A stretch of 31,078 nt of DNA from a virus, in the IMG/VR virus record IMGVR_UViG_3300030116_002251, positions 1 through 31,078 of that record; one strand, 5' to 3'. Below the pieces are notes generated by a model. That model did not search any database. It worked only from the letters and a program-made list of their open reading frames with translations, and had not been told where the DNA came from. Each line of letters opens with the position of its first letter. Positions within the stretch are counted from its first letter, which is position 1. Both the position numbers and the translations under genes were made by a program. This document shows, piece after piece, positions 30,292-31,078 of this stretch.

Positions 30292-30737
30292 ATTGTCATG
30301 TCATTAGGAATTAAAATATCAACAGTCATAGTCCAACCGCTTAGATTGTTTTCCATTCTTTCCGTAAATGGCTCACATGACGGATTTCCATCAACTTGAA
30401 ATTTGTCTATATATAATGTGCCTCTCCTTAACAACTCATAACATCTGTTAAGAACTGCTAACATTGTATTAAGTACATATAGCTCGTTATCGTTTCCTGT
30501 GAATCTATCCGTTGTTTCCTGCTTTGAAATATCCACTATGTCCATAGCCAACAAACTAATGTTATAACGTATTACATTTTCCTCAAATGTTGCGGTGTTA
30601 ACAATAATATGGAGCAGAGGAAATATAGTTTGTTTATTTAGGTCAATATCAAATATATCTCCTTGTGATACAGTTGTTATTAATTGATCATTTTCAAAAT
30701 GCTCTTTAAGCTTATCTATAATATCAAAGTAATTCAT
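30285..30737 (-). CDS. Tail-terminator-like protein
   Basis: The 150-residue product begins MNYFDIIDKLKEHFENDQLI, then has FPLLHIIVNTATFEENVIRY and NISLLAMDIVDIS, continuing with a helical part (LNTMLAVLNRCYELLRRG) and a final strand (GWTMTVDILIPND). Helix, strands, helix and strand in this order resemble tail terminator (gpU-type) folds, and the order with a gp10-like gene is standard. It follows the chaperone-like gene by 4 bp. No sequence signature is decisive. Confidence 0.62.
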   Translation of the reverse strand: MNYFDIIDKLKEHFENDQLITTVSQGDIFDIDLNKQTIFPLLHIIVNTATFEENVIRYNISLLAMDIVDISKQETTDRFTGNDNELYVLNTMLAVLNRCYELLRRGTLYIDKFQVDGNPSCEPFTERMENNLSGWTMTVDILIPNDMTIC

Positions 30738-30741
30738 TTTT

Positions 30742-31078
30742 TCATTTGGCGTTTAATTTCTCTGTTTTCAATTTCTGTTTTTTGCTTTTCGAAGGTGAGA
30801 TAGGTGAGACATTGAGTAAGTGGTAATCTTGTAACCTCGTTAAATCTACAGACATCTCCTCCAGCACACTTATAGATGCTTTGATACCATCCCCACTGCT
30901 TTGCGAATTGTGTCCTTTCTGAGAATTCTGAGAAATCATTAGTTTCTTCGTCTCTTGTTGTAAATAAGTCATTGTATGATTCAGTAATTCGCTTCCTAAA
31001 TGATAAAAAAAAACTGAGCTACTAATTGCAACATCTAGAGGTGCGTACTTCATAAGCTCTTGCATATCCTCATTGATC
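30742..31078 (-). CDS. Tail-assembly-chaperone-like protein, C-terminal part (continues at window start)
   Basis: The frame is open to the right edge; its apparent ATG at 31063-31065 is internal, because the same codons lie inside the frame at 1-518. Joined across the circle the gene is 753 bp. This part adds about 78 residues beyond the overlap and ends in a Ser/Lys-rich tail (SPISPSKSKKQKLKTEKLNA), with helical SISVLEEMSVDLTRLQDYHL before it. The next gene starts 4 bp further on. Confidence 0.8.
   Translation of the reverse strand, partial: INEDMQELMKYAPLDVAISSSVFFYHLGSELLNHTMTYLQQETKKLMISQNSQKGHNSQSSGDGIKASISVLEEMSVDLTRLQDYHLLNVSPISPSKSKKQKLKTEKLNAK
30977..31078. repeat. Terminal direct repeat, right copy
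   Basis: Repeats bases 1-102 with one mismatch (G at 31075 against A at 99). In the gene on the minus strand this changes ATT to ATC, both isoleucine. The copy ends in GATC. Confidence 0.95.

Noticed and set aside
1-31078. CRISPR array, insertion sequence, integrase or att site
   Set aside because: No spaced short repeats, transposase motifs, tyrosine/serine recombinase motifs or flanking duplications were seen.

Overview
The window is essentially one complete genome of a tailed bacteriophage, circularly closed and shown as a linear piece. The first 102 bases recur at the right end (30977-31078) with a single mismatch, and one reading frame runs unbroken across that junction, so the unit is about 30,976 bp. 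The host is very likely a member of the Bacteroidota (Flavobacteriia-like, possibly marine). The DNA is AT-rich, starts are preceded by A-rich tracts instead of Shine-Dalgarno sequences, several intergenic sites match the Bacteroidota promoter -7 box TAnnTTTG, and many proteins look like families seen in flavobacterial phages. The phage family and the marine origin are inferences.

Every protein gene I accept is on the minus strand, so the genome reads from high to low coordinates. Starting at a strong promoter (12341-12389), an early block (12333 down to 4598) holds small unknown proteins, a DnaA-domain-IV-like protein, a DUF6291-like protein, a RecA-fold ATPase/helicase, a PAPS-reductase-like protein, an orphan cytosine-C5 methyltransferase and NinG. 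A second copy of the same promoter (6298-6335) then drives a recombination set: annealing protein, YqaJ-like exonuclease, ribbon-helix-helix protein and SSB-like protein. A clear Rho-independent terminator (4515-4547) closes this block. Next come a small sigma-70-like factor, a conserved unknown protein, a ParB-domain protein, a Mom-like DNA modification protein, and the small and large terminase subunits.

Across the circular junction follow the tail genes (chaperone-like, terminator-like, gp10-like, two large tail proteins, tape measure), then the head genes (XkdF-like protease, Cys-rich protein, acidic scaffold-like protein, major capsid protein) and a candidate tail tube gene ending at a second terminator (19979-20005). 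A last transcription unit carries the portal, connector-like and fibre-like genes with two LamG-fold proteins, then a lysis cassette: small membrane protein, holin, T7-lysozyme-type amidase and a lipoprotein/TM protein resembling a unimolecular spanin. It ends with a calcineurin-like phosphoesterase.

The one plus-strand gene is a tRNA-Gly(UCC)-like gene (2059-2129) with its own TATATTTG box eight bases upstream. I see no integrase, CI-like repressor, DNA polymerase or CRISPR array. The phage therefore looks virulent and dependent on the host polymerase. The points most worth pursuing are the Mom/ParB modification locus, the antisense tRNA-like gene, the duplicated promoter module with a phage sigma factor, the u-spanin-like lysis gene, and several microproteins coupled to neighbours by overlapping start and stop codons.
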